Source of the DNA: Bacilli bacterium
Lineage (GTDB): Bacteria; Bacillota; Bacilli; Tumebacillales; JAQBPP01
DNA: 7,267 bases
Assembly (NCBI GenBank): GCA_028287455.1
Contig: JAQBPP010000240.1
Span: 1 to 7,267 of the forward strand
Reading direction: 5' to 3'
The position numbers and the translations under genes are program-made. The notes beneath the pieces were generated by a model. It did no database searches. It had not been told where the DNA came from and worked only from the letters and a program-made list of their open reading frames with translations. Positions 6,388 through 7,267 of the stretch are shown one piece after another; position 1 is the first letter of the stretch, and each line of letters opens with the position of its first letter.

Positions 6388-7267
6388 ATGAAACTGAAAT
6401 GGTCATCACTACTAACTGGAATGGTGCTTGGAAGCATAGGTACCGCAGCCATCGGGACGGTTGCTGCCGCGTCCGCCGATGGATTTCAGGTTTCTTTAGC
6501 GGATGTGAAATTGCTTATTAACGGTGTGGACAAAACAAACGGCGGCTCCTTCTTTAACGGGGAAACCAATGTGCCGGTAGCGTTTACATTTGGCGATTCG
6601 ACTTATGTTCCGCTGCGATATGTGTCTCAGGCGTTAGGTTACGCGGTGAATTGGGATCAGAATTCGAAAACCATTACGATCGGATCAGGTTCGCAGTCTC
6701 CTCCCTCGGGCAGCTTCGCAAATAATCAGAAATTTGTTCCACCAGGTCGCCAAGGGTTAGGTGATATTGCCTACCTGTCATCTGATGTTTACTCAGGGAC
6801 AGATTCCGATCTGTTGGTAGTGAAATTGGCTTACGAAAATGCGGATACGAACACATGGAACTTCGGCAATTATGCGGTGTCGTTTAGGCGCTCAGATGGA
6901 TCCACTTATTCATCTGCTTCCAATTTGCCGGCAAACTCAGAAGCGAATGTGGATCCGAAGACCTCTCGTGTAGTCGCATATTCAGCATCAGTGCCCAAAG
7001 GCAGCAAGGCATCGGATTACAAGATGCTTCTGTCGAACTATGATTTTTCACAGCAACCCGCGGCTGTGTCACAATTAGCAGCTGCTCAGCTGACAGACAG
7101 CACCACAAGCGCCAACCTTTTTAATGCCGGTGATACTGCAAACGTATCGCTTGCTCCTTATAGCTTGTCATTTACTGCCACACAAAACCTGGGTACTTCC
7201 CGCGGGCAGGCAACGCAATCCTATCAGGCCAACATTGCCTACAGCAAGCCCGGTGGCGCTGTTTCTT
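6388..7267 (+). CDS. Secreted protein with copper-amine-oxidase-N (stalk) domain, 3' end outside window
   Basis: The frame stays open to the right edge (293 complete codons). GGAGG at 6377-6381 lies 6 nt before the ATG, and the gap from the permease stop is 19 nt, so it most likely belongs to the transporter operon. Residues 1-30 form a Sec signal peptide (MKLKW start, hydrophobic core, probable cut after ASA at 30). Residues of about 35-99 match the copper-amine-oxidase-N/stalk domain: VKLLINGV, then YVPLRYVSQALGYAVNWD and KTITIG. This fold is frequent in surface proteins of spore-forming Bacillota and is not an oxidase by itself. The remaining 190 or so visible residues are rich in Ser, Ala, Asn and Thr, have no cysteine, and I recognise no domain in them; they look like a beta-rich extracellular module. 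The role is unknown; an extracellular accessory of the pump is an inference from position. Confidence 0.88.
   Translation, partial: MKLKWSSLLTGMVLGSIGTAAIGTVAAASADGFQVSLADVKLLINGVDKTNGGSFFNGETNVPVAFTFGDSTYVPLRYVSQALGYAVNWDQNSKTITIGSGSQSPPSGSFANNQKFVPPGRQGLGDIAYLSSDVYSGTDSDLLVVKLAYENADTNTWNFGNYAVSFRRSDGSTYSSASNLPANSEANVDPKTSRVVAYSASVPKGSKASDYKMLLSNYDFSQQPAAVSQLAAAQLTDSTTSANLFNAGDTANVSLAPYSLSFTATQNLGTSRGQATQSYQANIAYSKPGGAVS

Noticed and set aside
6674..7108. Two antisense open frames opposite the secreted-protein gene
   Set aside because: The + strand frame here continues a signal-peptide protein with a recognisable stalk domain. The antisense frames have no start signals and no recognisable features.
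6388..7267. Copper-dependent amine oxidase enzyme
   Set aside because: Only the small N-terminal stalk-type domain is seen. This domain occurs in many non-enzymatic surface proteins, and no catalytic oxidase domain or TPQ-type motif is visible in this part.
1..7267. Mobile element, CRISPR array, tRNA or rRNA gene
   Set aside because: There is no transposase or integrase gene, no spaced repeats of the array type, and no tRNA- or rRNA-like segment. The genes are intact and consistent with ordinary chromosomal organisation.

Overview
The window looks like chromosomal DNA of an aerobic, Gram-positive, low-to-medium-GC member of the Bacillota. By gene style it resembles the Alicyclobacillaceae, Tumebacillus, Effusibacillus or Paenibacillus. 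The clues are strong GGAGG-type ribosome sites, GTG starts, a MacB-like transporter split into separate ATPase and permease genes, and a secreted protein with a copper-amine-oxidase-N (stalk) domain. The genus is a guess from gene content; no marker gene is present to fix it.

Layout: all genes are on the + strand. Positions 1-567 hold the 3' end of an aconitase gene, closed by a strong intrinsic terminator at 589-618. An intergenic stretch follows, carrying a long inverted repeat and then a probable promoter at 720-754. Next comes a two-component system: an OmpR/PhoB-type response regulator (799-1515) and, overlapping it, a HAMP-less sensor histidine kinase (1478-2740). A second promoter at 2769-2803 has the same layout as the first. 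It precedes a four-gene run: a membrane-fusion (MacA/YknX-like) adaptor (2855-4399), a MacB/LolD-type ATPase (4399-5145), a MacB/FtsX-type permease (5142-6368), and a secreted stalk-domain protein (6388 to beyond the right edge). Start and stop codons overlap at two junctions of the transporter genes, and the last gap is 19 nt, so the four probably form one transcription unit.

How the parts may work together: the kinase would sense a signal at the cell surface and phosphorylate the regulator. The regulator could then bind the tandem TTTTTAAT-type half-sites, spaced 11 bp apart, upstream of both its own gene and the transporter genes. This would give autoregulation plus induction of an envelope export or self-protection pump. 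The pump follows the YknXYZ/MacAB plan of adaptor, ATPase and permease. It has three unusual additions: a very long alanine/glutamine-rich helical region in the adaptor, a glycine-rich C-terminal tail on the adaptor, and a linked secreted stalk-domain protein. The substrate cannot be read from the sequence. The most interesting signal is the pair of matching promoters, followed by the secreted protein as a possible extra component of the pump. There is no sign of mobile elements, CRISPR arrays, tRNA or rRNA.
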